Positions 52,366 to 61,358 of a DNA stretch of 64,000 nucleotides are shown piece after piece. Positions within the stretch are counted from its first letter, which is position 1. The number at the start of each line of letters is the position of its first letter. Both the position numbers and the translations under genes were made by a program. The stretch is from NCBI GenBank assembly GCA_024330185.1, contig JANDLV010000010.1, positions 28,139-92,138 of the forward strand, in the 5' to 3' direction. The notes under the pieces are model-generated. The model did no database searches, was not told where the DNA came from, and was given only the letters and a program-made list of their open reading frames with translations. Origin of the DNA: Candidatus Siliceabacter maunaloa. GTDB taxonomy: Bacteria > Actinomycetota > Thermoleophilia > Solirubrobacterales > Solirubrobacteraceae.

Positions 52366-53874
52366 TCAGGTTGAAGACAGGACGCTCTGCACGTCGCGAC
52401 GGCGAAGGGCTGCGCGGACGACCCGCACATCCTCGGGAAAGAGGCGGCGCTCGAGGGCGTAGAGCGTGCCGATGTAGACCAGCGGGCCGACCACCAGCGC
52501 GAGCTCCAGGCGATCCCGCGTGAGGAGCATCGCCGTGGCCCCGGCAAGCGTGGCGAGCGCCGGCCCGAGGGCGATCCTTCGCGCGCTCACGGTGCCGCTG
52601 GTCCGCACGGCGATGACCAGCAGCACGCCTGTCAGGAGCACCTGCGTGATCGCAGTGCTCAGTGCGGCGCCGTCGAGCGAGAGCACTGGGATGAGGACGA
52701 GGTTCGTGAGGATGTTCTGCAGGGCGATCGTCGCGTAGATCGGCGCGAGCAGCCGCTGGTGATCCGTCGCCACGATCAACTGGGCCGAGAGGTAGGCCAA
52801 TGGATACAGGGCGATGGCCGGCCCCAGAAGGACCAGCGCCCCGGCTGCGAGCGGGAAGCCGTCCCCGAACACGACCAGGACGAGGGGCTCCGCCAGGATC
52901 ATCGCACCGGCCGCGACGGGAAGTGAGGCGGCGAGGGCGAGCTTCAGCGAGCGCTCGAAGACGAGGCTGACCGGGGGCTGCGAGGTGCGCGACAGCCGTG
53001 CGAACACGGGGTAGACCGCTGCGGCGACCGCCCAGCTGAGAAAGAGGGTGCTCTCCAGGCCCCGGTAGGCGGCGCTGTAGTTGCCTACGATGTCCGCTGG
53101 CTCGTAGGCGGCCAGCATCGCCGTGTCGATGCGGAAGAGGACGGCGTTGAACACGCCGGCGATGCCGATCGGCAGCGCAGCACGGAGGAGGGGCAGCCAT
53201 CTCGCTCGGTCGACCTGCCAGCGGATGCGGACCACCCGACGCGTCAGGATCACCCACGCCATCAGGAGTGCCCCGGCGGCCCCTGCCAGGTAGATCGCGC
53301 CGACGACCTCGACGCCTGCTCCCAGGAGGATCGCCGCGATGCCCCCCAGCGAGCTGAGCCAGCGCTGGGTGATGAGCACGATGGGCAGGTAGCCGAGGCG
53401 CTCGTAGGCCTGGTACACCGCGAAGACCGTCGCGATCAGCGCCTCGATCAGCATCGCGATGCCCAGCGCTGCGAACAGCCACCGCAGATCGGCCTTCACC
53501 CCGAACAGCGGAGCGCCGAGCGTGGCCAGCGCGACGACGGGCATGGCCAGCACGAGCTGGAGGCAGATCGTGTTCGAGAGGTAGTCGTGGACCATCGCGC
53601 GGTCACGCGCGACAGCGCGGGTCAGAGCGCTCTGTTGCCCGAGCTTGGCCAGCGTCGCCGACAGCGTGGCGATCGTGAGAGCGAGCGTGAACGCGCCGAA
53701 GGCGCTCGCCCCCAGGCCGCGGGCGATGACCACGAAGAGCGCGAGTACCGCGAGCTTGGACCCGATGTCGGCGATGGCTCGGAAGCCGGAGTTGACGATG
53801 ATGCGCCGAGCTCCGGCCTGGTGGCGATGCTCCTCGTCGCTATCTCGGCCTTTCGACGCAGATGGGTCCGGCAT
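52366..53874 (-). CDS. Wzx-type oligosaccharide flippase
   Basis: The product has 502 residues and about 14 TM helices of the MOP superfamily. A hydrophilic N-terminus of 23 residues precedes RRIIVNSGFRAIADIGSKLAVLALFVVIARGLGASAFGAFTLALTIATL. The pattern VLFRIDTAMLAAYEPADIVGNYSAAYRGLE is shared almost word for word with the flippase at 57169. It is divergent from the pectate-lyase-like gene by 24 bp. Confidence 0.87.
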   Translation of the reverse strand: MPDPSASKGRDSDEEHRHQAGARRIIVNSGFRAIADIGSKLAVLALFVVIARGLGASAFGAFTLALTIATLSATLAKLGQQSALTRAVARDRAMVHDYLSNTICLQLVLAMPVVALATLGAPLFGVKADLRWLFAALGIAMLIEALIATVFAVYQAYERLGYLPIVLITQRWLSSLGGIAAILLGAGVEVVGAIYLAGAAGALLMAWVILTRRVVRIRWQVDRARWLPLLRAALPIGIAGVFNAVLFRIDTAMLAAYEPADIVGNYSAAYRGLESTLFLSWAVAAAVYPVFARLSRTSQPPVSLVFERSLKLALAASLPVAAGAMILAEPLVLVVFGDGFPLAAGALVLLGPAIALYPLAYLSAQLIVATDHQRLLAPIYATIALQNILTNLVLIPVLSLDGAALSTAITQVLLTGVLLVIAVRTSGTVSARRIALGPALATLAGATAMLLTRDRLELALVVGPLVYIGTLYALERRLFPEDVRVVRAALRRRDVQSVLSST

Positions 53875-53886
53875 GCGGGGCCACCC

Positions 53887-53892
53887 TAATCT
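53887..53892 (+). promoter_or_regulatory. -10 box of the Tat lipoprotein gene
   Basis: TAATCT ends 6 bases before the ATG at 53899, a leaderless layout within the 24-bp divergent gap. Confidence 0.5.
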
Positions 53893-53898
53893 GGACGC

Positions 53899-55281
53899 AT
53901 GGATGATCGCGACGTCTTGACCCGTCGCCGGGTCCTGGCCGGGCTCGGAGCCGCCGCGGGGACGGCGGCGGTGGCCGGCTGCAACGACTCGGGGAGCACG
54001 GCGGCCGATCGGACACCGGTCGCAGCCTTCGATGTTCGCAGCTTCGGTGCCCGCGGCGACGGAAGCGCCGACGACCGGGAAGCGATCCAGGCAGCGCTCG
54101 ACGCGGTCGGCGATCGGGGCGGCGAGGTGTTCCTCCCTCCGGGCACCTATCTGGTCGGAGGTCCGGTTCGCCCCCGCAGCGGGACGTTGCTACGGGGTAC
54201 GCACGCCCCTCGCTACACGGCTGAGCCGGACGCGCCGTCCAGCTGCCGCCTCGTGCCCGCGGACGGCTTCCCGGACGACCGTGGGTTGATCGAGAACGAC
54301 GAAGGCGAGCCGGCACGCGGGGTATCAGTCAAGAACGTCGCGTTGGTCGGGAGGCGCAAGGGGGCGTCGGTCTGCGGCCTGCGCTTCCCGGATGACTACA
54401 CCGGCGAGCATCTGTGGGCCCTGGACGAGGTCTCTATCATCGGCTTCACCGGGGACGGCATCCGCGGGCGTTACAACGTGTGCTCCCTGCATCGCTGCTA
54501 CGTCATGGGCAACGATGGCTGGGGCCTCAACGCCGGGGACGGCGGGTGGTGGCGCGATGGCTTCGTCGACACCTGCATCTTTGCCTACAACCGTGCCGGC
54601 AACCTCGTGTTCGCCGGATCCGAGGCATCCGGGGCCGTGGTGCTCGCGAACACGCGCATCGAGCGTGCGGGCAACCGGTTCCAGGAGCCCGAGGCGCCGC
54701 TCAACCCGGCGGCGCCCGGCATTCGCCTGGCCAGCGCGCGCTTCTTCAACTTCGTCAACTGCACGACCGACGCCAATACAGGCTCCGGCGTGGAGATCGT
54801 GCGCGAGGAGGGCGGGCCGGACGGCTGCCCCATGTTCGTGGGCTTCGCCAACTGCGCGTTTCGCCGCGACGGCACCGGGGACGGCGAGACGCTGGGCGAC
54901 TTCGCCGGGGTGAGGGTCATCGGAACGCAAGAGGGCTCGCCGCCCCAGCGCATCACCTTCACCGGCTGCACGGTCACGGCCGGAGCGTCATCGGACTTCG
55001 CTGGCGGTCTGATCGGTCCCCGCTACGGGCTGTGGTACGCCAATGTCGAGCATCTCCAGTGGCTGGGCGGCACCCTGCTGCCCGCCCAGACGGCCCTGCG
55101 GGCCGAGGGCGACAACTTCAGGCCGGTCATCCACGAGCCCGGCAGCAACCTCATGACGGTGCCCAGCGGTGCTCCGTCAGACGTCGGGGCTCTTCCCGAC
55201 GGCGCCCTGTACGCCGATCCGTCGGAGGAACGCCTCTTCGTCCGCTTGGAGGGCCGGTGGCGCTCCGTGCGGCTTGACTGA
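53899..55281 (+). CDS. Tat-exported lipoprotein with pectate-lyase-like right-handed beta-helix
   Basis: The product has 460 residues. A twin-arginine signal (LTRRRVLAGLGAAAGTAAVAGC) ends in a lipobox with Cys27, so it is probably a lipoprotein exported folded. AFDVRSFGARGDGSADDREAIQAALDAV and GGEVFLPPGTYLVGGPV mark the start of a Pectate_lyase_3/GH28-type beta-helix. Repeating strands continue to about residue 420. It could cleave or bind an acidic polysaccharide made by the surrounding genes. Confidence 0.82.
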   Translation: MDDRDVLTRRRVLAGLGAAAGTAAVAGCNDSGSTAADRTPVAAFDVRSFGARGDGSADDREAIQAALDAVGDRGGEVFLPPGTYLVGGPVRPRSGTLLRGTHAPRYTAEPDAPSSCRLVPADGFPDDRGLIENDEGEPARGVSVKNVALVGRRKGASVCGLRFPDDYTGEHLWALDEVSIIGFTGDGIRGRYNVCSLHRCYVMGNDGWGLNAGDGGWWRDGFVDTCIFAYNRAGNLVFAGSEASGAVVLANTRIERAGNRFQEPEAPLNPAAPGIRLASARFFNFVNCTTDANTGSGVEIVREEGGPDGCPMFVGFANCAFRRDGTGDGETLGDFAGVRVIGTQEGSPPQRITFTGCTVTAGASSDFAGGLIGPRYGLWYANVEHLQWLGGTLLPAQTALRAEGDNFRPVIHEPGSNLMTVPSGAPSDVGALPDGALYADPSEERLFVRLEGRWRSVRLD

Positions 55282-55297
55282 ACCCCGTCCCGTCGGA

Positions 55298-55948
55298 TCA
55301 GATCCTGCGATGGCAGGAGAGACGCCACCGGCGGGAGCGGAAGCTCGTCAGGTTGCGTGCAGCGACGGCGTCAACGAGCTGGAACCGCTCGTCCAGCAGG
55401 CGGTGCAGCGCGACGTCACCAGGGTGGCGCCAGAGCGAGACGAGGAGGTGCCCGCCGGGGCGCACCTGCTCCACCACGCGGTCGAGGTAGCGCGCCGGGT
55501 CCGGCACGCACTCGAGGTTCTCGTTGCAGATCACCACGTCGTAGGGCGCGGAAGGACTCTCGGGGAGCTCCCCGACGGCGAAGGAGGTGTGGTCGTCCTC
55601 GAAGCGCCGGGCGCGCTCGATCGCCGCGGGCGCGAAGTCCATGCCCAGGTAGCTGCGCAGTCCCGTTCCCGCGAGGCGCTCGCGCAGGATCCCGTCGCCG
55701 CAGCCCAGGTCGAGGACCGTGACCCCCGGCCCCAGCCAGCGCACCCAGCCGCTCAGGATGCTGTAGCGAGCGAGCTCCACGAGCGGCGCGTACTCCGTTG
55801 CCGCCACATCGGAGGCGTGCTCCTCGTCCCACCGCGCCGCATCGGCTCTGACGTGCGGGCGGTAGGGGATGACCCTGAGCCGAACCGCGAGATCTTCGGC
55901 CTGGCCGCGTGCATACCGTCCGACGCGGTCAAGGGTGAGGCCTCGCAT
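55298..55948 (-). CDS. SAM-dependent methyltransferase
   Basis: The product has 216 residues. Class I methyltransferase: VTVLDLGCGDGILRERLAG (motif I), YLGMDFAPAAIERARRFEDDHTSF, YDVVICNENLECVPDP and VEQVRPGGHLLVSLWRHPGD. It probably decorates a sugar or a lipid carrier in the polysaccharide pathway. It converges on the pectate-lyase-like gene and lies 29 bp after the GT4 gene on the same strand. Confidence 0.83.
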   Translation of the reverse strand: MRGLTLDRVGRYARGQAEDLAVRLRVIPYRPHVRADAARWDEEHASDVAATEYAPLVELARYSILSGWVRWLGPGVTVLDLGCGDGILRERLAGTGLRSYLGMDFAPAAIERARRFEDDHTSFAVGELPESPSAPYDVVICNENLECVPDPARYLDRVVEQVRPGGHLLVSLWRHPGDVALHRLLDERFQLVDAVAARNLTSFRSRRWRLSCHRRI

Positions 55949-55977
55949 AGGTCCGCGAGTCTAGTCGGCCGCGGGCG

Positions 55978-57150
55978 TCACCTTCCGTCAGCGCCGACCA
56001 GCCGGGCGTAGATCGCCTCCGTCTGCGCGACCATGCGATCGACCCGGAAGTCGGCGCTGTGCCGGCGGCGGGCGCTGTGCCCGAGGCGCTCACGAAGCGC
56101 GGCGTCGCCGAGCAGCTCGATGATCGCCTCCGCAAGCGCGGAGGGGTCCTCGGGGCGCACGAGCCGGCCGGTCGTCTCGTCGACGGCCTCCCGCGTTCCG
56201 CCCACCTCGGTGCATACCTGGGGGACCCCGCACGCCATCGCCTCCAGGATCCCGATCGGGAAGGCCTCCCAGCGCGAGGGCAGCACGAAGACGTCGAGCG
56301 CCCGCAGATGTCGCGAGGCCGGCCCGCTGAAGGGCAGGAGCGCGAAGCGAGGCTCCACGTCGAGGCCAAGCGTGGCCGCGTGGCGTCGCAGCTCGCTGGC
56401 CAGCGGGCCGTCCCCGACGACGGCCACCCGCGCATGGGGCAGGGCGGCCAGGACCCGGGGAACCGCGTCGAGCAGCACGTCCAGACCCTTCTGATGCCGC
56501 AGCGACGCCACGGCCGCGGCGAGCGTGCCGTCGCCTCTCAGAGCGGTGAGGTCTGGGTCGGCCGCCTCGTCCACCGGGCAGGCGGGCGCCCCGTTGAGCA
56601 CGACCCAGAGGCGCGAGGCCGTCGCGACGCGGGCCCGTAGTGCCATGACACGCTCGTCCTCGCACACGCAGAGCGTCGCGTCGGTCAGCGGGCGCAGCGA
56701 GAGCTCGAGCGCGAGGACGAACGTGCGCCGTCGTAGGGAGACCGGGCCGACGAAGCCGAAGCAGTGGGGGGAGTAGACGGTGGGCACGCCCGCCACCTTC
56801 GCCGCAAGCCGTCCGAGCACGCCCGCCTTGGACGAGTGGGCGTGCACCAGGTCGAAGCCACCACGCCGCACGAGGCTCACGAGCCGGCTCAGCGCCGCAG
56901 CATCCCGGTCGGGACGGCCATAGCCGCGGCGGAGGGGTAGGCGGTGCACCCGCAGGCCCGCCGCGTCGAGCGCGGGAAGGACGGACGCATGTGCAGGCCC
57001 TGCCACCTCGACGTCCCAACCGAGCGCCGGCAGCCCCATGGCCAGGTGGCCAACCGCCTCCGGGACGCCTCCGTCGGGTGGCTCGAAGACGAGCAGGATC
57101 CGCCGGCGCGGCCGCGCAGCCTGCACAGCGGTCTGTGCGGTCACCGACAC
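55978..57150 (-). CDS. GT4-family glycosyltransferase
   Basis: The product has 390 residues, GT-B fold. N-terminal GGVPEAVGHLAMGLPALGWDVEVAG and LVHAHSSKAGVLGRLAAKVAGVPTVYSPH. C-terminal nucleotide-sugar domain with AVASLRHQKGLDVLLDAV, VAVVGDGPLASELR and LPSRWEAFPIGILEAMACGVPQVCTEVGGTREAV (the E-x7-E motif). GTG 57150 is the first start. It lies 18 bp after the flippase stop on the same strand, in a four-gene operon with flippase and a second GT4. Confidence 0.9.
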   Translation of the reverse strand: MSVTAQTAVQAARPRRRILLVFEPPDGGVPEAVGHLAMGLPALGWDVEVAGPAHASVLPALDAAGLRVHRLPLRRGYGRPDRDAAALSRLVSLVRRGGFDLVHAHSSKAGVLGRLAAKVAGVPTVYSPHCFGFVGPVSLRRRTFVLALELSLRPLTDATLCVCEDERVMALRARVATASRLWVVLNGAPACPVDEAADPDLTALRGDGTLAAAVASLRHQKGLDVLLDAVPRVLAALPHARVAVVGDGPLASELRRHAATLGLDVEPRFALLPFSGPASRHLRALDVFVLPSRWEAFPIGILEAMACGVPQVCTEVGGTREAVDETTGRLVRPEDPSALAEAIIELLGDAALRERLGHSARRRHSADFRVDRMVAQTEAIYARLVGADGR

Positions 57151-57168
57151 GGACGAGGTGTCAGGCTA

Positions 57169-58626
57169 CTACCGTTCACCCTGTGGCCGTTGGGTGGGAA
57201 CTCGTCCACGCAAGGCATCCATGGCGGCCCGTAGCTCCTGCGGATTGCGCCAGCGCTCCCAGCTCAGGAACACGGCCACGTAGGCGAGTCCGGCAACCGG
57301 GAGGAGGACCAGGGAGTCTCCCAGCAGGAGCACCAGGCCGGCCATCGCCGCGCAGCCGAGCAGCGGCCCCCAGACCACGGCGCCCAGCGAGATCGCGCCC
57401 ACGGCGCGCAGGGTGAGCGTGCCCGTGCCGAGCACGAGACCGAGCTGCGTGATGCTGGTCACGGCGGCGGCACCGTCGAGCGAGTAGAGCGGTATGGCCA
57501 CCAGGTTCAAGAGGATGTTGAGCAGCGCGGCGGCGCCTGTGATCAGAGGTATGAGCCGTTGACGGTCGACCGAGATGAGCACGTAGGTGGAGAGGTACGA
57601 GAGTCCGTACATCGCCGCCGCTCCCCCCAACAGCCGCAAGGCCAGGACGGCCTCGCGGTATTGCGGCCCGTACAGGAGATCCACTATCGGGGCCGCGAAC
57701 AGCACGAAGGCGGCGCCCACCGGCAGAAGAAGTGCCACCAGCGCCTTGCATGCGGTCTGGTACAGCTCGCGGAGGCGGTCCGGCTCGCTCAGGCTCAACC
57801 GAGCAAGCATCGGCGCAAGGGCTCCGACGGCGGCGAAGCTCACCGTGAGCGTCGTCTCGAGCACGCGGTAGGCGGCGCCGTAGAGCCCTACCGCCGAGGT
57901 GTCCTGCAGCGCTGCGAGCATCGTCGCGTCGATGCGGAACAGCACGACGGTGAACATCCCGCTCACTCCGATCGGCAGCGACATCAGGGCCAGAGCGCGT
58001 GCGCTCTCACTGGATGGTGGGGGCAGGCGTCGGACGCCCGCCCGGCGCAGCGCCAGGGTCACCGTGACCAGCGCGACGACGGCGCCCGCGAGGTAGGAGG
58101 CGCAGGCGGCCAGCACGCCCGCTCCCAGCAGCACCGCACAGACGCCGGCGAGGGCGGTCAGCCAGCGCTGGGCCACGACCGCGACGCTCACCGCGGCGAA
58201 GCGCTCCCGTCCCTCGAGCACCGAACCCACCGAGGAGACGATCTGCTCCACGAGCGCAGCCAGTGCCAGAAGGACGATCGCTGCACCGCCGCCCTCGCCG
58301 GGCGTGTCGACGAAGACGGCGATGGCCACGGCGAGCAGGAGCGCGAAGCCGCCGGTGACGGCCTTGGCCGTGAGCGCGTCCACCAGGAGCCGGGGCTCCC
58401 GCGACCGGTCGCGGGCGCCGTCGCGGACGACGAGGTCGTCGATGCCCAGGCCCGCCACCGACATGAGCATGAGCCCGAGCGAGAGGGAGTAGGTGAAGGT
58501 TCCGAACCCCGCCGTGCCGAGCTCCCTGGCCAGCACCACGTAGAACGCCAGCGAGGCGACCTTGCTCAGTCCCTGCCCGCCGACCTGAATCGCGGTGTTG
58601 CGCAGAACGCGCCGGACGGAGCTCAC
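57169..58626 (-). CDS. Wzx-type oligosaccharide flippase
   Basis: The product has 485 residues and about 14 TM helices. The N-terminus VRRVLRNTAIQVGGQGLSKVASLAFYVVLARELGTAGFGTFTYSLSLGLML and VVLFRIDATMLAALQDTSAVGLYGAAYRVLE align with the flippase at 52366, so the two are paralogues. GTG 58626 overlaps the upstream GT4 stop (GTGA). Confidence 0.88.
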   Translation of the reverse strand: MSSVRRVLRNTAIQVGGQGLSKVASLAFYVVLARELGTAGFGTFTYSLSLGLMLMSVAGLGIDDLVVRDGARDRSREPRLLVDALTAKAVTGGFALLLAVAIAVFVDTPGEGGGAAIVLLALAALVEQIVSSVGSVLEGRERFAAVSVAVVAQRWLTALAGVCAVLLGAGVLAACASYLAGAVVALVTVTLALRRAGVRRLPPPSSESARALALMSLPIGVSGMFTVVLFRIDATMLAALQDTSAVGLYGAAYRVLETTLTVSFAAVGALAPMLARLSLSEPDRLRELYQTACKALVALLLPVGAAFVLFAAPIVDLLYGPQYREAVLALRLLGGAAAMYGLSYLSTYVLISVDRQRLIPLITGAAALLNILLNLVAIPLYSLDGAAAVTSITQLGLVLGTGTLTLRAVGAISLGAVVWGPLLGCAAMAGLVLLLGDSLVLLPVAGLAYVAVFLSWERWRNPQELRAAMDALRGRVPTQRPQGER

Positions 58627-59723
58627 GCTGTCGGGTGCCTACCAGCGACCTGCTCCGCGTAGGCGCAGAGCCGGCGAGCCAGGTGGGCGGGCGCGAAACG
58701 CTCGCGCGCGAACGCGGCCCCGGCCCGACCTGCCTCGTTTGCCCGCGCCGGGTCCGAGAGGTAAAGGGCCACGGCGCGCGCGAGGTCGGCCGGATCGGCT
58801 GCGTTCGCGAGGCTTCCCGTGACCCCGTCGACGAGCGCCTCGACCGATCCGCCGCCTCGCGTCACGACGACCGGCAGTCCCGCCCAGCTCGCCTCGGCGA
58901 TGGCCATGCCGAATCCCTCCCGTCCAAAGCCGCAGTCGTCGCGGTAGGTCGCCGTCACCGAGACCGTGAGCCGGTCGAGGATCGGCTCCACGTCACCGGC
59001 ACCGGGCACGTCGACGCGATCCGAGATGCCAAGGCTTTCGGCGAGCCTCCGTAGCCGGACCGGGTAGTCCGGCGCCTCGGGCGCGGGTGGACCGGCGATT
59101 ATCACCCGGACCTCGGGAAAGCGGCTGGACAGCAGCGCGGCCGCCTCGATCACGTGATGATGGCCCTTGTAGGGGATCAGCCGCCCGATCGATCCGATGG
59201 TCGCCGCGGGTCGCCGCGCGCTCACACGGAAGGCATCCGCGAGGCGGACAGGGGGTGGGAGATGGCCGATGACGCGTCGTGCCGGCACCGCCGCGCCGAC
59301 CGCCTGGCTGTTGGGCAGGACCGCGTGGGCTGCCAGAGCGACCGGCGCGGCAAGCCTGGCGTCGCGCGAGAAGTCGACCTTGCACCACAGCAGCGGCGTT
59401 GCGGTGTGGCGGGCGGCCGGCGCAGCGAGCATCGTCGGCTTGAGCCCCCGGGCGATGATGACGTCTGGCGCGGTGCGCCGCAGATGGCCGACGAGTGCCC
59501 GGTGGAAGGCGACCGCCTCGCGGCGACTGGGCCGACCGGGCATCCCGGCGACGATCGGGCGCACGTCGATCGCCTCGAAGCGCTCCACCATCGGTCCTCC
59601 CCCCAGCAGGAGAACGTCGGCCTCGACGTCCTGCGGACGATGCTCGACGAAGGTCAGCGTCGCCATCTCCGAGCCCCCGAGCTGTCCGGATTGGGCCAGG
59701 AACAGGGCTCGGAGAGGGGGCAC
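58623..59723 (-). CDS. GT4-family glycosyltransferase
   Basis: The product has about 366 residues. LRALFLAQSGQLGGSEMATLTFV opens the N-terminal domain. The C-terminal domain has IGSIGRLIPYKGHHHVIEAAALL, VRVIIAGPPAPEAPDY, VDVPGAGDVEPILDRLTVSVTATYRDDCGFGREGFGMAIAEASWAGLPVVVTRGGGSVEAL. GTG 59723 is preferred. The ATG at 59786 would run into the promoter of the divergent kinase gene. Confidence 0.86.
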   Translation of the reverse strand: MPPLRALFLAQSGQLGGSEMATLTFVEHRPQDVEADVLLLGGGPMVERFEAIDVRPIVAGMPGRPSRREAVAFHRALVGHLRRTAPDVIIARGLKPTMLAAPAARHTATPLLWCKVDFSRDARLAAPVALAAHAVLPNSQAVGAAVPARRVIGHLPPPVRLADAFRVSARRPAATIGSIGRLIPYKGHHHVIEAAALLSSRFPEVRVIIAGPPAPEAPDYPVRLRRLAESLGISDRVDVPGAGDVEPILDRLTVSVTATYRDDCGFGREGFGMAIAEASWAGLPVVVTRGGGSVEALVDGVTGSLANAADPADLARAVALYLSDPARANEAGRAGAAFARERFAPAHLARRLCAYAEQVAGRHPTA

Positions 59724-59773
59724 GCCGACATCATCGCCGACGGGCGGCGGACTCGCCCGTCGGGCGTCGCCCT

Positions 59774-59779
59774 TACGAT
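59774..59779 (+). promoter_or_regulatory. -10 box that decides the start of the second kinase gene
   Basis: TACGAT ends 7 bases before ATG 59787. The earlier in-frame ATG (59778) overlaps this box, so 59787 is the more likely start of a leaderless message. Confidence 0.45.
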
Positions 59780-59786
59780 GGCGCAC

Positions 59787-61358
59787 ATGACGTTGCCCCA
59801 GCTCGTAGATGTCCTCTTCCGCAGACAGTGGCGGGTGCTCGTCGGGGTGTTCGTCGCGGCCGTGGCCGCCGCGGCCCTGGTCACCTTCACGCTCGCGGAC
59901 GAGTACGAGAGCGCAGCGACGCTGTTCGTCGGCGAGAACCGTCCGATCAGCGCAGGAGCCAGCGCGGTCCAGCTCGACGAGGTCCTCGCCCAGACCTACG
60001 CCGAGCTGCTGTCGACCAGTGAGGTGACGCGAGCCGTGGCCGGCGCGCTCCCGTTCCCCCTGGAACCAGGCGACATCGACGACCGGATGAGCTTCGAGGT
60101 CCTCACCGGGACGAACCTGATCGAGGTCCGTGCCACCGGGCCCGCCCCCGAGCGCGCCCAGGTTCTGGCCAACACCTACGCCGAGGTCTTCGTCGACCGC
60201 CAGCGCCAGCGTGCACAGGAGGACAGCCGGCAGACGCTGGCCCGCCTCCAGGAACGCATCGGAGAGATCGCAGGGGAGATCGACCGTCGCGAGCAGCAGA
60301 CGGGCACCGCCTCACGGCTCGCGCGCCTCAACAGCGAGCTGCAGGGGCTCGAGACCTCGTACCAGACCACCCAGGAGAACGTGGCTCTTCAGGCGAACAC
60401 GATCGCGGTCTCGACCCGGGCCGCGGAACCGGTGTCCCCGGCTCGGCCCCGCCCGCGCCTCTACCTCGCGGCGGCGACCCTAATCGCCGCTGCCCTGGCG
60501 GTCGGCGCCGCGCTCCTGCGCAACGCGTTCGACCGGCGGGTGCGTGACGAGAAGGAGCTCGGCGAGCTGATCGACTCCCCGGTGCTGGGCCGCATTCCCG
60601 CTACTGGGCGGTCGGGCCGCTTCGAGGAGGCGATGCAGTTCCTCGCGGCCAACGTGGGGTTCGCGCGAAGCGAGCCGACCCGATCCATCGCCGTCACCAG
60701 CCCGCTGCCCAGCGACGGCAAGACGACCGTCGCCGCGGGGCTGGGCGAGGCGTTGGCCCGCACCGGGGCGAAGGTGATCACCGTCGACTGCGACCTCCGC
60801 CGCCCGCGCCTGAGCGAGGAGCTTGGCGTCGAGGCTGGTCAGGGGTTGACCAACGTCCTCGTCGGTGGCCTGGATCCCGTGAAGCTGCTCAAGCCCGTCG
60901 GCAAGCCCGGCCTGCGCACCCTTCCGGCCGGTCCCCTGCCACCGAACCCCGCCGTCCTGCTGGGCACGGCTGCGTTCGGGCGCATGCTCGAACGACTCGA
61001 GCAGGAGGCGGACTACGTGATCCTGGACCTCCCGCCCGCCACTGTGGGTGCAGAGACGCTCGAGGCCATCTCCGCAGTCGACGCGACGCTGCTCGTCGTC
61101 GAGCTCAGGCGTCTGCGACGCGACGCTCTCGCGACGGCGCGCGAGCAGATCGAGAGGGCGGGCGTCGATCTGGTCGGCATCGTCCTCAACCGCGTCAGCG
61201 ACACGGCCGGCGAGTACTCGTACTACGGGTACGGAGGCGGTCGGTCGCAGGGCGAGGCCGGCGACGACGGTCGACGCGGGCGGGTCAGTCGGCTACGACC
61301 GGGGAATCGTCCCGGTCGCGACACAGAGCGATCAGCGCCCCGGCGAGCACAGCCATGA
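59787..61358 (+). CDS. Wzc/CpsD-like polysaccharide co-polymerase and tyrosine kinase
   Basis: The product has 523 residues. Wzz part: TM (VLVGVFVAAVAAAALVTFTL), AAPERAQ-type outer domain with a coiled coil (QRQRAQEDSRQTLARLQERIGEIAGEIDRRE) and second TM (LYLAAATLIAAALAVGAALL). Kinase part: Walker A SPLPSDGKTTVAAGL, VITVDCDLRRPRLSEELG, Walker B YVILDLPPA. The Tyr cluster EYSYYGYGGG is followed by an unusual Arg-rich tail of about 40 residues encoded over the 3' end of the convergent gene (74-bp overlap). It is the functional duplicate of the kinase at 48671. Confidence 0.88.
   Translation: MTLPQLVDVLFRRQWRVLVGVFVAAVAAAALVTFTLADEYESAATLFVGENRPISAGASAVQLDEVLAQTYAELLSTSEVTRAVAGALPFPLEPGDIDDRMSFEVLTGTNLIEVRATGPAPERAQVLANTYAEVFVDRQRQRAQEDSRQTLARLQERIGEIAGEIDRREQQTGTASRLARLNSELQGLETSYQTTQENVALQANTIAVSTRAAEPVSPARPRPRLYLAAATLIAAALAVGAALLRNAFDRRVRDEKELGELIDSPVLGRIPATGRSGRFEEAMQFLAANVGFARSEPTRSIAVTSPLPSDGKTTVAAGLGEALARTGAKVITVDCDLRRPRLSEELGVEAGQGLTNVLVGGLDPVKLLKPVGKPGLRTLPAGPLPPNPAVLLGTAAFGRMLERLEQEADYVILDLPPATVGAETLEAISAVDATLLVVELRRLRRDALATAREQIERAGVDLVGIVLNRVSDTAGEYSYYGYGGGRSQGEAGDDGRRGRVSRLRPGNRPGRDTERSAPRRAQP

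Noticed and set aside
59154..59777. N-terminal extension of the second kinase in the same frame
   Set aside because: It is antisense to the GT4 gene, and a -10 box lies just before ATG 59787.
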